Below, piece by piece: positions 54,192 to 63,817 of a stretch of 64,000 bases of DNA (position 1 is its first letter; each line of letters opens with the position of its first letter). The notes beneath the pieces were generated by a model. The model saw nothing but the letters and a program-made list of their open reading frames with translations. It was not told the DNA's origin and made no database searches. The stretch covers positions 124,001 to 188,000 of the forward strand of contig NZ_VEEP01000004.1 in NCBI RefSeq assembly GCF_007678455.1. Direction: 5' to 3'. Origin of the DNA: Cytobacillus oceanisediminis 2691. GTDB taxonomy: Bacteria > Bacillota > Bacilli > Bacillales > Cytobacillaceae. Both the position numbers and the translations under genes were made by a program.

Positions 54192-54581
54192 ATTGAAATC
54201 CTTCAAATAACAGGTGTAGCACTGATCGCGACATTTCTGGCACTGATTGTCAAAGAGCAAAAGCCCAACTTTGCCTTTTTGCTGATTGTGTTCACAGGTT
54301 CAGCTATCTTCCTTTTTCTGGTAGATCAAATTTATCAGATCATTTCCATGATTCAGAAGCTGGCTGCCAATGCCAGGGTGAATGTTGTTTATGTGGAAAC
54401 AATCCTAAAAATAATCGGCATCGCCTATATTGCCGAATTTGCGGCCCAAATCACAAAGGATGCTGGTCAAGGCGCAATCGCCTCAAAGATCGAACTTGGC
54501 GGCAAAATCCTTATTCTGGCCATGGCAATTCCGATTCTTACTGTAATGATTGAAACGATCATTCGCTTGATTCCGGGCTGA
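54192..54581 (+). CDS. spoIIIAD: Stage III sporulation protein SpoIIIAD, apparent ATT start
   Basis: About 129 residues with three or four membrane helices; LIVKEQKPNFAFLLIVF and AGQGAIASKIELGGKIL are family hallmarks. Homology requires the residues EILQITGVALIATFLALIV, which lie upstream of the first ATG and follow an in-frame ATT at 54192. The frame from 54177 on contains no ATG, GTG or TTG; the codon before the ATT is GCG, where some homologues have GTG. AAGGGAGGG ends 7 nt before the ATT. Confidence 0.9.
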   Translation: MEILQITGVALIATFLALIVKEQKPNFAFLLIVFTGSAIFLFLVDQIYQIISMIQKLAANARVNVVYVETILKIIGIAYIAEFAAQITKDAGQGAIASKIELGGKILILAMAIPILTVMIETIIRLIPG

Positions 54582-54613
54582 CTAAATTCCCGCCCCTAAA
54601 GAGGTGAAAGAAG

Positions 54614-55813
54614 TTGAAGCAGCGTCTGCAGTTCATACTTGGCATTCTATTGATCCAGCTATTTTTTTTCATCCCGGGTGTACAAGCTGAGGGTAATGAA
54701 CCGGAAATAAACCCGGTGGTCACCCCGGATAAAATCGCAAGAGCCCAGCTTGAAGATTTGAATATCGATGAGCTTAAGGGATTCTGGGAAGATATCATCA
54801 ATAAATATGATGGTTATCTGCCAGAAAGCCAGAAAGGAAGCCTGTATGATTTTATAAGCGGTGAAAAGAAGTTCTCGTTGAAAGAGTGGTTCAAAGGCAT
54901 CGTGAATTTCGCCTTTCATGAGTTCATAGTAAACGGAAAATTGCTGGGATCCTTGATCCTGCTGACTATTTTCAGCATGTTTCTTCAAGCACTGCAAAAC
55001 TCCTTCGAAAAAAGTACTATCAGCAAGGTAGCCTACTCCATTGTGTTCATGGTTCTCATCATTATTGCGCTCAACAGCTTCCATGTAGTCGTAGATTACA
55101 CGAATGACGCGATTGGGACAATGATCCAGTTCATCCTTGCCCTGATCCCGCTGTTGCTGGCATTGATGGCCACTTCCGGAGGTTTGATTTCAGCAGCATT
55201 TTTCCATCCCGTCATTCTGTTTATGATGAACACCAGCGGGATGTTCATCCAATATGTTGTTTTGCCATTGTTATTCTTATCAACACTTTTGAGCATCGTC
55301 AGTATCCTGTCCGAACATTACAAGGTCACGCAGCTGGCCAGCATGCTCCGTAATTGGAGCGTCGGCCTGCTGGGAATCCTGCTGACAGTGTTCCTCGGCG
55401 TCATTTCCGTCCAAGGGGCATCTTCAGCGATTACGGATGGAGTGACTGTCAAAACAGCAAAATTCATTACAGGCAATTTTGTTCCTGTTATTGGCCGCGT
55501 TTTTACAGATGCGACAGACACGGTCATCAGTGCTTCCATGCTTCTGAAAAATACGGTTGGAATAGCCGGTGTTGCCATTCTGCTGATCATCGCAGCCTTT
55601 CCGGCAATAAAGATCCTCATGGTTGCCTTTATCTATAAATTTGCAGCAGCAATCCTCCAGCCGCTTGGCGGCGGACCAGTCATAACCTGTCTCGATATTA
55701 TCAGTAAGAGCATCATCTATGTCTTTGCTGCGCTGGGCATTGTTTCCTTGATGTTTTTCCTGACGATCACAGTCATTATTGCAGCAGGAAACTTAACAAT
55801 GATGGTGAGGTAA
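54614..55813 (+). CDS. spoIIIAE: Stage III sporulation protein SpoIIIAE
   Basis: Main polytopic membrane protein of the SpoIIIA complex. 399 residues: a signal peptide (about 1-24), an extracytoplasmic region (about 25-105) and seven or so membrane helices. GGGPVITCLDIISKSI near 354 is conserved. TTG start with GAGGTGAAAG upstream. Confidence 0.94.
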   Translation: MKQRLQFILGILLIQLFFFIPGVQAEGNEPEINPVVTPDKIARAQLEDLNIDELKGFWEDIINKYDGYLPESQKGSLYDFISGEKKFSLKEWFKGIVNFAFHEFIVNGKLLGSLILLTIFSMFLQALQNSFEKSTISKVAYSIVFMVLIIIALNSFHVVVDYTNDAIGTMIQFILALIPLLLALMATSGGLISAAFFHPVILFMMNTSGMFIQYVVLPLLFLSTLLSIVSILSEHYKVTQLASMLRNWSVGLLGILLTVFLGVISVQGASSAITDGVTVKTAKFITGNFVPVIGRVFTDATDTVISASMLLKNTVGIAGVAILLIIAAFPAIKILMVAFIYKFAAAILQPLGGGPVITCLDIISKSIIYVFAALGIVSLMFFLTITVIIAAGNLTMMVR

Positions 55814-55825
55814 GGAGGGGAAGAA

Positions 55826-56455
55826 ATGGATTTTATAAAAGAGTGGGTCACGAATATTATCATCTTCATTCTCCTGGCGACCGTCCTGGATATGCTGCTG
55901 CCCAATTCGAGTTTCCAGAAATACACCAAAATTGTGACAGGGCTGATTTTGATCGCTATCATCCTGTCTCCGGTCATGAAACTTTTCAGTTCTGATTTTG
56001 AAACTGCAATCGCTAAAATGGGCCAGTTCAGCGGCCAGGGGGATGAAAAGATAAAAAATTCAATAGAAATTCAGAAAAAAGAAATACAAGCCTCTCAGCA
56101 TGCATATATTTTAGAAACAATGGCTGTCCAATTGCAAACAGCCGCAGAGGAGGAGTTGATGGAACAGCAAGGAATGGAGATTGCTAATATCGAGCTTGAA
56201 GTAAATGATCAGGATCGGCGGCCTTTCCCAGAGAACCTGGAGTATATCATCGTCCATCTGAAAAAAGCAGAGGATGAGGGAGAGGCTGTGGCAGTAGTAA
56301 GAGAAGTAGAAATTGATACGAATGCACCCCTTCCATCAAAACAAACCTCTCAGAATACAGATCAAATATCTTCTCTTCTGTCAGAAAAATGGAATGTTCC
56401 TGAAAAGTCTATTCAAATAATGATAGAAGGGGGGAGTGACGAGCATGGACAATGA
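55826..56455 (+). CDS. spoIIIAF: Stage III sporulation protein SpoIIIAF
   Basis: 209 residues. Two N-terminal membrane helices (about 6-25 and 35-52, with the hallmark WVTNIIIFILLATVLDMLLP) and a soluble ring-building-motif domain. Overlaps the next gene slightly. AAGGAGGGG before ATG. Confidence 0.94.
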   Translation: MDFIKEWVTNIIIFILLATVLDMLLPNSSFQKYTKIVTGLILIAIILSPVMKLFSSDFETAIAKMGQFSGQGDEKIKNSIEIQKKEIQASQHAYILETMAVQLQTAAEEELMEQQGMEIANIELEVNDQDRRPFPENLEYIIVHLKKAEDEGEAVAVVREVEIDTNAPLPSKQTSQNTDQISSLLSEKWNVPEKSIQIMIEGGSDEHGQ

Positions 56456-57104
56456 GAAAGGTCCGTTGAGCTGGCTCAAGAAACAACTGGGCAGCAAGGA
56501 TGGGCCGCCGGACAAAAAATCCGGCAAATACCAATACTTAATAATTGTCGTCCTATTCGGCGCAGCCATCATGCTGATCGGCAATATCATCGGCGACCAG
56601 AATCCCGATTTGGCTGTTACTGCCACCAAGGAGGCGGAGACTGAAGAGGACACGGCTGTATTCGGTCAGAAAAAATCAGCAGGAAACGATGTCATTTCCG
56701 AATATGAAGAAGCATATGAAGCCCAGTTGACCGAAATCCTGGAAGGCATCAATGGCGTAGGGGATGTCACTGTTTTGGTGAATGTGGATGCTACTGAAAA
56801 GAAGGTTCTTGAGAAAAATACCGTCATCCAATCACAGACGACCGATGAAACTGACCGGGAAGGCGGCAAACGAAAAGTCCAGGATGCATCGCAAGACGAG
56901 CAGCTGGTCATCATCAGAAATGGTGAGAAAGAGGTGCCAATCGTACTCGAGACAAAAAAGCCTGAAATCAGAGGCGTGCTCGTGGTTGCGAAAGGTGCAG
57001 AAAATATACAAGTGAAAAAATGGATTATCGAGGCGGTCACAAGGGCATTGGATGTTCCGAACCACCGGGTGGCTGTCATGCCTAAAAAATCTAAGGGGGA
57101 ATAA
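56445..57104 (+). CDS. spoIIIAG: Stage III sporulation protein SpoIIIAG
   Basis: Forms the large ring of the intercellular channel. 219 residues: one membrane helix (about 27-47) and a ring-building-motif domain split by an inserted beta region (VLVNVDATEKKVLEKNT onward). ATG 56445 has GGGGGGAG 10 nt upstream; the GTG at 56436 is too close to it. Overlaps spoIIIAF by 11 nt. Confidence 0.94.
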   Translation: MDNEKGPLSWLKKQLGSKDGPPDKKSGKYQYLIIVVLFGAAIMLIGNIIGDQNPDLAVTATKEAETEEDTAVFGQKKSAGNDVISEYEEAYEAQLTEILEGINGVGDVTVLVNVDATEKKVLEKNTVIQSQTTDETDREGGKRKVQDASQDEQLVIIRNGEKEVPIVLETKKPEIRGVLVVAKGAENIQVKKWIIEAVTRALDVPNHRVAVMPKKSKGE

Positions 57105-57107
57105 TAG

Positions 57108-57653
57108 ATGTTATTGAAAAAGCAAACAGTTTGGTTACTGACTATGTTGAGTCTTGTGGTTGTATTATCGGTGTATTATATCACTTCACCAGAGCAGCAG
57201 AAGTCCGATCTTGCAGGGGTTGAAGAGAAGAAAGCAGAAGGTAAGGAAACAGCAGCGACTGAAACGAAGGATGGCAAGACTGTAGTTTCCGGTGTCGCGA
57301 GCGATGAGAAGTTCGAAGCGCTTCGAATGAAGCTTGAAGAACAGCGCACAAAGCAAAAAGAAGAGCTGCAGACGGTAGCCGCAACAACTGACTTGCCAGC
57401 AGAAGAAAGAAGCGAAGCAATCGATAAAATGAATCAGCTTGATGCGATTTCACAAAAGGAACAGATTCTAGAAACATTGATTACATCAATGGGCTATGAA
57501 GACGCACTAGTGCGTGCGGATGGTGAAAATGTCAGGATCACAGTGAAAGCCAAGGAACATTCAGCTTCTGCTGCAAACGAAATCATCCAGATGGTCAGAA
57601 CAGAGTTAGGCTCTTTCCAGCCTGTAGCAGTTCAGTTTGATCCTGCAAAATAA
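57108..57653 (+). CDS. spoIIIAH: Stage III sporulation protein SpoIIIAH
   Basis: Mother-cell membrane protein whose extracytoplasmic domain binds forespore SpoIIQ and forms the channel ring. 181 residues: membrane helix (about 7-24), acidic linker, and a C-terminal ring-building domain (about 75-180). Last gene of the operon, followed by a terminator. Confidence 0.94.
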   Translation: MLLKKQTVWLLTMLSLVVVLSVYYITSPEQQKSDLAGVEEKKAEGKETAATETKDGKTVVSGVASDEKFEALRMKLEEQRTKQKEELQTVAATTDLPAEERSEAIDKMNQLDAISQKEQILETLITSMGYEDALVRADGENVRITVKAKEHSASAANEIIQMVRTELGSFQPVAVQFDPAK

Positions 57654-57666
57654 ATCAATAAAGCAT

Positions 57667-57692
57667 AAGGGAAGGCAAATGCCTTCCCTTTA
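57667..57692. terminator. Bidirectional terminator of spoIIIA and the chemotaxis gene
   Basis: AAGGGAAGGC / GCCTTCCCTT perfect stem, overlapping the stop of the minus-strand gene at 57690. Confidence 0.87.
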
Positions 57693-59171
57693 ATTTTGCT
57701 GCAGCCTTATTAATTGATCCAAAGATTGGTGAGCAACTTCGACTGATTTGAAAAGTTGTTCATGATGTTCGGTTTGCGAGACGGCTGAGGAGGAAATTTC
57801 CTCTAGTGCTGCACTGGCCTGCTGGATGACGGAGCTGAAGCCAGCAATTGAACTTTCGATTGCCACCGATGAATCGAGTATTGTTCTAGTCAGTTCATCC
57901 TGCTCCGAAATATCCGCCTTCAGGTCCTTGAAGGTCTGGTGGATACTCTTGAATGCCTCCATTGTTTCCGCAGCGAGTTCCAGGTTCTCCGTGAGCTTTT
58001 CGGCTGTCAGGTTAACGCCTGTTTTCGTATTTGATGTGTCACTCATGACACTTTTAAGGTTTTCAGTAATCTGGGTTGCTGTGTTGCTTGTGATGTCGGC
58101 GAGTTTTCTTACTTCTTCGGCAACAACGGCAAAACCCTTGCCGCTGTCTCCGGCCCTGGCAGCTTCAATCGATGCGTTCAGTGCCAGCAAATTAGTTTGT
58201 GAAGCGATACCCTGGATGTCAGATGCGAAGCTGGCTGTCTCCTTGATCAATGAAGATAGAGACAGGATATGTTCGTTGACATTCCTCATATTGTCATAAG
58301 ATGCGGTCAATTCTTTTATCAGGTTGGACATCAACTCATCACCTCTTTCGGTGACACTCGCTGCTGCCACTGAATCGTGATGGAGTTTTTCGACAAGTGT
58401 CGATGTTCTGGCAATCACCTCGTTCGTCCTTTCAAGGGATTGAGTGATATCCGCAACAGAATCTGATTGAATGTTGATTCCTGCAGATATTTCTGTCACC
58501 GATTGGGTCATTTCAATAGAAGATTCATAGTTCTCACGGCTTTTGAACTTCACTTCATCTATGAGGGTTGCGATACTCCTGGTACTGGATTTAATGACTT
58601 CTTTCGTCTCTGAATCCTTCGCTAATAGTCTCTCTGTTTCCTGCTGGGCAGAAACGATGGTCTCTGCAAGCTTTTTTGAGATCGAAAATTGAAACCCAAG
58701 CATGACTGTAACTAACATGTACAGAAGGTAGATGGTCACATAATTTTTAGGCTCCAATGGCAGTTCTTGCCCGTGTAGAAGCGTGAAAATCGTAATGAGC
58801 ACAAAACCCAGCCCAGAAGCAAGAAACAGCAATTTCCTGTCCATGTAGATTGCAGCAGCCGCCAGGATAAAATATAGAAGTGAGAAGGCAGCGGGGGAAA
58901 CACTGGTTTCCATAATCAGGTACAAAACGCCTGATACAATGAACACAGATAGATAGGGAATGAAGTTTGCCAGCTTGTTAGAATAGTAAAGCAAGGCGAC
59001 CAGCCCCACACCCAATCCGCCGCCTACAATAATAGAGAGGATGACGGCAAGTTCTTTTTGCATGGCGATATCCACTGCAGCGGCCAAAATAACGGATACA
59101 AAAGTGGCTTTGACGGTTAAGGAATTTTTCCTTTGTAGATCCTCATGTTTAATTTCTTCGATTGTTTTCAT
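57690..59171 (-). CDS. Methyl-accepting chemotaxis protein with integral membrane N-terminus
   Basis: 493 residues. About five or six membrane helices (about 20-180) with hardly any extracellular loop are followed directly by a cytoplasmic signalling domain; no HAMP is evident. The kinase-control tip reads [19 protein letters not shown], followed by [16 protein letters not shown]. It must sense something in or near the membrane or receive a signal internally. Not part of the conserved spoIIIA-accB order in B. subtilis, so an insertion. Start ATG 59171 has GAGGAG-type sequence upstream. Confidence 0.9.
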   Translation of the reverse strand: MKTIEEIKHEDLQRKNSLTVKATFVSVILAAAVDIAMQKELAVILSIIVGGGLGVGLVALLYYSNKLANFIPYLSVFIVSGVLYLIMETSVSPAAFSLLYFILAAAAIYMDRKLLFLASGLGFVLITIFTLLHGQELPLEPKNYVTIYLLYMLVTVMLGFQFSISKKLAETIVSAQQETERLLAKDSETKEVIKSSTRSIATLIDEVKFKSRENYESSIEMTQSVTEISAGINIQSDSVADITQSLERTNEVIARTSTLVEKLHHDSVAAASVTERGDELMSNLIKELTASYDNMRNVNEHILSLSSLIKETASFASDIQGIASQTNLLALNASIEAARAGDSGKGFAVVAEEVRKLADITSNTATQITENLKSVMSDTSNTKTGVNLTAEKLTENLELAAETMEAFKSIHQTFKDLKADISEQDELTRTILDSSVAIESSIAGFSSVIQQASAALEEISSSAVSQTEHHEQLFKSVEVAHQSLDQLIRLQQN

Positions 59172-59303
59172 ATGTTCTAGTCTCCTCGCAAAAACAAACT
59201 AATGTTATATTCGCTAGAAATTTCGGGATTCCTGTCGTATGAATTCACTTTTTTTTCAGAAAATATTAAAATAGAGAAGGAAGACAAGAAACAGTGTTAC
59301 ATG

Positions 59304-59352
59304 TTGAATTTTTACATGGTATTATCGTATAGTGTTAGTATCTAGTCTTAAT
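59304..59352 (+). promoter_or_regulatory. Promoter of accB-accC
   Basis: TTGAAT (59304-59309), 18 bp, TATAGT (59328-59333): a reasonable sigma-A promoter. Directly after it, TTAGTATCTAGTCTTAAT (59335-59352) resembles one half of a FapR operator (TTAGTACC type) with a poor second half. Confidence 0.55.
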
Positions 59353-59379
59353 TATGAAATGGACAAGGGGTGCCTAAAG

Positions 59380-59886
59380 ATGTTAAAAGTACAGGAAATC
59401 AGAGAGTTAATTAAATTAGTGGACCAATCAAGCATTGACGAGTTTTCATATGAATATGAAGGATCAAAGATCAAAATGAAGAAGCACGGAGCAGTGAAAT
59501 CTGTGGTTGAACATGTTCAGCCAGCTGCAACGGCGCCTGCGCAGCAGCCAGTGCCGGCAGTACAGGAAGCTCCACGCCCTGAGCCTAAAGTTGAAGCGGC
59601 AGCAGTCCAGGAAGTGAAGCAGGAAGAAGTGCAGGATACTTCAAATTTACATAAGATTGTTTCACCAATGGTGGGGACCTTCTATGCATCCTCATCCCCA
59701 GAAGCAGATGCATATGTGAAAGCGGGATCCAAAGTGAGCAAGGATTCAGTTGTATGTATCGTCGAGGCGATGAAACTTTTCAATGAAATTGAAGCAGAAG
59801 TGAATGGGGAAATCGTAGAAATTTTAGTTAAAGATGGACAGCTTGTAGAATACGGCCAGCCTTTATTCCTGGTTAAGCCCGAATAA
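59380..59886 (+). CDS. accB: Biotin carboxyl carrier protein of acetyl-CoA carboxylase
   Basis: Carries carboxybiotin between AccC and the carboxyltransferase in the first step of fatty acid synthesis. 168 residues: N-terminal helical part, Pro/Ala-rich linker (about 45-85) and biotinyl domain with Lys132 in [16 protein letters not shown] 59380 has AAGGGGTG upstream; the longer upstream frame is rejected. Operon with accC. Confidence 0.96.
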   Translation: MLKVQEIRELIKLVDQSSIDEFSYEYEGSKIKMKKHGAVKSVVEHVQPAATAPAQQPVPAVQEAPRPEPKVEAAAVQEVKQEEVQDTSNLHKIVSPMVGTFYASSSPEADAYVKAGSKVSKDSVVCIVEAMKLFNEIEAEVNGEIVEILVKDGQLVEYGQPLFLVKPE

Positions 59887-59898
59887 GGAGCGATATTG

Positions 59899-61254
59899 AT
59901 GATAAAAAAAGTACTTATAGCCAACAGAGGAGAAATAGCCGTCCGCGTCATCCGTGCGTGCAGGGAATTGGGGGTTGAATCCGTCGCTGTTTATTCAGAA
60001 GCTGACAAAGAATCTCTCCATGTACAGCTAGCTGATGAGGCATACTGCATCGGACCAAAGGCTTCAAAGGACAGCTATTTGAATTTCACAAATATTATCA
60101 GCGTGGCCAAGCTAACAGGCTGCGATGCCATTCATCCTGGGTACGGTTTCCTTTCCGAGAATGCCGATTTCGCCGAGCTTTGCAGGGAGTGCAATATTAC
60201 TTTCATTGGCCCTTCTCCTGAAGCAATCCAGAAAATGGGGACTAAGGATGTTGCAAGGGAAACGATGAAGCACGCGAATGTGCCGATCGTGCCGGGTTCA
60301 CAGGGAATCGTTGAAAGCACGGAGGATGCGGTCAGCCTGGCGAATGATATCGGATACCCGGTCATCATCAAGGCGACGGCAGGCGGAGGCGGTAAAGGAA
60401 TCCGTGTTGCCCGGACCGAGCAGGAGCTGATCAAAGGGATCAATATTACCCAGCAGGAAGCGATGACAGCGTTCGGAAATCCTGGAGTGTATATTGAAAA
60501 ATATATTGAAGACTTCCGTCATGTTGAAATCCAGGTTCTTGCTGACAGCTACGGCCACACCATCCACCTGGGAGAGCGTGATTGCTCAATCCAAAGACGC
60601 CTGCAAAAACTGCTTGAAGAAACACCATCTCCGGCGCTTGACGGTGAAATCAGGGCAGAAATGGGTGAGGCAGCGGTAAAGGCTGCAAAAGCAGTTGATT
60701 ATACCGGTGCAGGCACTGTAGAATTTATATATGACTATCGTGACCGCAAATTTTATTTCATGGAGATGAATACCCGCATCCAGGTTGAACATCCTGTAAC
60801 TGAAATGGTAACGGGCGTCGATTTGATCAAGGAACAGATCAAGATTGCCTCCGGCGAAAGGCTGAGCCTTAAGCAGGAAGACGTCCAGTTCAATGGATGG
60901 GCGATTGAATGCCGGATCAATGCAGAAAACCCGGCGAAAAATTTCATGCCATCGGCGGGCAAAATCAAAATGTATCTCCCTCCAGGCGGTTTTGGTGTTA
61001 GAATAGATTCAGCGGCATATCCTGGTTATACAATCCCGCCTTACTATGATTCAATGATTGCGAAAGTCATTACTTATGGAAGCAGCAGGGAAGAAGCGAT
61101 TGACCGCATGAAGAGGGCACTTGGAGAGTTTGTGGTAGAAGGAATCCACACAACCATCCCGTTCCATCTCAAGCTGCTGAATCACGAAAAATTCGTGGAA
61201 GGTCAGTTCAATACGAAATTCCTGGAAATGTATGACGTGATGTCAGAAGAATAA
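59899..61254 (+). CDS. accC: Acetyl-CoA carboxylase biotin carboxylase subunit
   Basis: ATP-dependent carboxylation of biotin on AccB. 451 residues with an ATP-grasp fold: [19 protein letters not shown] at the start, [15 protein letters not shown] near 157, [15 protein letters not shown] near 286. AAGGAG before ATG 59899; a TTG one codon upstream is also possible. Confidence 0.96.
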   Translation: MIKKVLIANRGEIAVRVIRACRELGVESVAVYSEADKESLHVQLADEAYCIGPKASKDSYLNFTNIISVAKLTGCDAIHPGYGFLSENADFAELCRECNITFIGPSPEAIQKMGTKDVARETMKHANVPIVPGSQGIVESTEDAVSLANDIGYPVIIKATAGGGGKGIRVARTEQELIKGINITQQEAMTAFGNPGVYIEKYIEDFRHVEIQVLADSYGHTIHLGERDCSIQRRLQKLLEETPSPALDGEIRAEMGEAAVKAAKAVDYTGAGTVEFIYDYRDRKFYFMEMNTRIQVEHPVTEMVTGVDLIKEQIKIASGERLSLKQEDVQFNGWAIECRINAENPAKNFMPSAGKIKMYLPPGGFGVRIDSAAYPGYTIPPYYDSMIAKVITYGSSREEAIDRMKRALGEFVVEGIHTTIPFHLKLLNHEKFVEGQFNTKFLEMYDVMSEE

Positions 61255-61268
61255 TAGGAGGTCTAGCC

Positions 61269-61679
61269 ATGAGTGAACAGCAACATTTACTTGAAATGAG
61301 CCATGATGAAAACGGCTTGGGCAAAGTAGAAATTGCACCCGAAGTAATTGAAGTCATTGCAAGCATCGCTGCATCAGAAGTAGAAGGTGTCATGCAGATG
61401 CGCGGCAGCTTCGCAGCTGGTGTAGTCGAAAGACTTGGAAAGAAAAACCACGGCAAAGGTGTAAAAGTTGAGCTTGTAGAAGACGGAATCAAGGTTGACG
61501 TATATTGCGTCATGAAGTTTGGCGTATCAATTCCTGTGGTAGCACAGAAAATCCAGGATAACATCCGCCAGGCATTATTGAACATGACAGCACTTGATGC
61601 TACAGAAGTCAATATCCATGTAGTCGGCGTTCAGTTCGAAAACCAAAAAGTAGAACCAGAAGTCGAACAGGAAGTCTAA
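61269..61679 (+). CDS. amaP: Asp23/Gls24 family envelope-stress protein (YqhY)
   Basis: 136 residues of the Asp23/DUF322 family: GKVEIAPEVIEVIASIAASEVEG near 18, then VSIPVVAQKIQDNIRQAL near 80 and VNIHVVGVQF at the end. In B. subtilis YqhY (sometimes AccP) is cotranscribed with accBC and affects acetyl-CoA carboxylase activity. Fourteen nt after accC with TAGGAGG upstream, so likely the same operon here. The symbol amaP is used loosely in databases; yqhY is the positional name. Confidence 0.92.
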   Translation: MSEQQHLLEMSHDENGLGKVEIAPEVIEVIASIAASEVEGVMQMRGSFAAGVVERLGKKNHGKGVKVELVEDGIKVDVYCVMKFGVSIPVVAQKIQDNIRQALLNMTALDATEVNIHVVGVQFENQKVEPEVEQEV

Positions 61680-61685
61680 TCACCG

Positions 61686-61724
61686 AACCAAAGGCATAAA
61701 TATACATGCCTTTGGTTTTTTTTA
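61686..61724 (+). terminator. Terminator of accB-accC-yqhY
   Basis: ACCAAAGGCAT / ATGCCTTTGGT long stem then eight T. Confidence 0.92.
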
Positions 61725-61758
61725 TAGATTTGGTAGGTTAGGGCGAATTTTTTTAAAG

Positions 61759-62130
61759 CTGTACGAAGTAGGTCCAAGTTCGGACAGGATTGCGTATTTT
61801 CCGGTAAAAGCAGTCCGAAGCAGGCCGAAGTTCGGACAGGATATCGGTTTTAGCAGTGAAAGCTGTCCGAAGTAAGCCCGTATTCGGACAGGATTCCGGG
61901 TTTTCTAGTAAAAGCTGTCCGAAGTCGGTCCAAGTTCGGACAGGATCCCGGGTTTCCCAGTAAAAGCTGTCCGAAGTAGACCCGTGTTCGGACAGGATTC
62001 CGGGTTTTCTAGTAAAGCTGTCCGAAGTAGACCCGTGTTCGGACAGGATTTCAGTTTTTCTAGGAAAAGCTGTCCGAAGTGGACCGGAGTTCAGACACCA
62101 TACCGGTTTCATCAGGAAAAGCTGTCCGAA
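61759..62130. repeat. Array B: 52-bp repeats sharing the arms of array A
   Basis: TTCGGACAG starts at 61779, 61831, 61883, 61935, 61987 and 62038, plus a decayed copy at 62090. CTGTCCGAA follows 31-32 bp later at 61863, 61915, 61967, 62018, 62070 and 62122; two early right arms at 61759 and 61811 are decayed. The period is 52 (once 51). Loops are of the GATTCCGGGTTTTC..AAAAG type, unlike array A, while arms and geometry are identical. It lies between the accBC-yqhY terminator and nusB. Non-coding; function unknown. Confidence 0.95.
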
Positions 62131-62279
62131 CCGAGCACACATAACCCCATTAATCAACCCAAGCACGGAAATGGTAAAAAGCATCCGCAATTCTTTGCTT
62201 CGACCAGATATTTCCCTTTGTTTTGATTAACTTTTTTCTAAAAAGTGAAAAATAATAGGAAACCATGCTTTATCAGATG

Positions 62280-62288
62280 TGATATGCT
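62280..62288 (+). promoter_or_regulatory. Candidate promoter of nusB (extended -10)
   Basis: TGA-TATGCT is an extended -10 pattern 49 nt before nusB; no good -35 was seen. The preceding stretch from the array end (62131) holds nothing recognised. Confidence 0.35.
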
Positions 62289-62336
62289 ATTATTTTGTTA
62301 GAATCAGACAAGCGATAAAAGGAGCTAAAGAATTTC

Positions 62337-62729
62337 ATGAAAAGAAGAACAGCAAGAGAAAAGGCACTGCAAGCCTTATTCCAGATTGATATAAGCAAGG
62401 TGGAAGCATCGGATGCGATTGAGCATGTGCTTGAGGAAGAAGCAGGAGATGACTATCTGAACAAGCTTGTGTACGGTACAGTGGAGCATCAGCCGGAAAT
62501 TGATGAGGAGATCAAGGTTTATTTGGAAAAATGGTCCCTCGACCGTCTGGCAGCTGTTGACCGTAATCTGCTTCGCCTGGCCGTATACGAATTGAAATAT
62601 TGCAATGAAGAGGTACCTATGAATGTCGTTCTTGATGAAGCGATTGAAATTGCTAAATTATATGGGGATGACCAATCAAGCCGGTTCATCAATGGTGTTC
62701 TGTCAAAAGTAAAACAAAGCATTTCCTGA
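62337..62729 (+). CDS. nusB: Transcription antitermination factor NusB
   Basis: Binds boxA RNA with S10 to keep polymerase elongating through rRNA operons. 130 residues, all-helical; [16 protein letters not shown] at the start and FINGVLSKV at the end are hallmarks. AAGGAGC precedes ATG. 53 nt before folD. Confidence 0.95.
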   Translation: MKRRTAREKALQALFQIDISKVEASDAIEHVLEEEAGDDYLNKLVYGTVEHQPEIDEEIKVYLEKWSLDRLAAVDRNLLRLAVYELKYCNEEVPMNVVLDEAIEIAKLYGDDQSSRFINGVLSKVKQSIS

Positions 62730-62782
62730 CACCATTGAAACATGCAGGTTGGCCTTTCCCTGATCACATAGGGGGAGAAAGT

Positions 62783-63655
62783 ATGGCTGCTATAATTATT
62801 GATGGGAAAGAAATTGCTAAAAAGAAAAGACTCGAAATTGCGGATCAGGTTCAGGAGCTAAAAAAGCAGGGTATCACCCCAGGCCTGGCTGTCATTCTTG
62901 TCGGAGATAATCAGGCTTCAAGAACCTATGTCATCAGTAAGCAAAAAACAGCTAAAGAACTGGGTATGCACAATGTGCTGATAGAGTATCCCGTATCGAT
63001 TACTGAACAGGAGCTTTTGGCAAAAATCGATGAATTGAATAATGATGAGGCCATCCACGGCATTTTGGTACAGCTGCCTCTTCCAGGTCATATCAGTGAA
63101 AAGAAACTGATCGAAGCCATTTCCCCTGAAAAAGATGTCGATGGCTTCCATCCAATCAATATCGGCCGGATGATGACCGGCCAGGATGCTTTTTTGCCAT
63201 GTACTCCATACGGCGTGATGGTGATGATGGAGGATATCGGAATCGACCTGTCCGGCAAGCATGTAGTAGTGGTTGGCAGGAGCAATATTGTTGGGAAGCC
63301 GGCAGGACAATTGTTTTTAAATGAAAATGCAACGGTTACATATTGCCATTCGAGAACCAAGGATTTGAAAGAACACACAAAGCAGGCGGATGTCATTGTA
63401 GCAGCTGTTGGAAAAGCCGGATTGATTACAGCGGAACATATAAAGCCAGGAGCTGTGGTCATCGATGTGGGCATGAACCGGAATGATGCAGGCAAACTTT
63501 GCGGAGATGTCGCTTTTGAGGAAGTAAAAGAAACGGCCGGCTATATCACTCCAGTACCGGGCGGTGTCGGGCCAATGACCATTGCCATGCTGATGTACAA
63601 TACCCTTAAGTCGGCAAAAAATCATATGAACAGACTTCAAAATTCAAATCTATAA
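62783..63655 (+). CDS. folD: Methylenetetrahydrofolate dehydrogenase / cyclohydrolase FolD
   Basis: Interconverts 5,10-methylene-, methenyl- and 10-formyl-THF with NADP. 290 residues. Catalytic Lys in YVISKQK near 54, [12 protein letters not shown] near 97, [12 protein letters not shown] near 163 and [15 protein letters not shown] near 259 are all intact. ATG 62783 has GGGGGAG upstream. Connects to the one-carbon units supplied by the glycine cleavage genes and to YqgN. Confidence 0.96.
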   Translation: MAAIIIDGKEIAKKKRLEIADQVQELKKQGITPGLAVILVGDNQASRTYVISKQKTAKELGMHNVLIEYPVSITEQELLAKIDELNNDEAIHGILVQLPLPGHISEKKLIEAISPEKDVDGFHPINIGRMMTGQDAFLPCTPYGVMVMMEDIGIDLSGKHVVVVGRSNIVGKPAGQLFLNENATVTYCHSRTKDLKEHTKQADVIVAAVGKAGLITAEHIKPGAVVIDVGMNRNDAGKLCGDVAFEEVKETAGYITPVPGGVGPMTIAMLMYNTLKSAKNHMNRLQNSNL

Positions 63656-63711
63656 GGCATGATCCTGTCCATATCTGTTATGGTTAGAAACTGAAAATCC
63701 ACTTATGTTAA

Positions 63712-63740
63712 GTGACGAATCGGGATTCTAAACTTATAAT
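63712..63740 (+). promoter_or_regulatory. Candidate sigma-A promoter of xseA
   Basis: GTGACG (63712-63717), 17 bp, TATAAT (63735-63740): perfect -10 and 4/6 -35 at ideal spacing. Confidence 0.55.
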
Positions 63741-63817
63741 GGATATGGGCAGTTTTTTATGAAGCCTGAATCAATCTTTAACGGAATATTCATTAGTTCT
63801 ACCAAAGGAGTTTTCCA

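Noticed and set aside
61753-62190. ORF of 145 codons on the minus strand across array B
   Set aside because: Same artefact of the repeat array; frames shift between units and no start signal is present.
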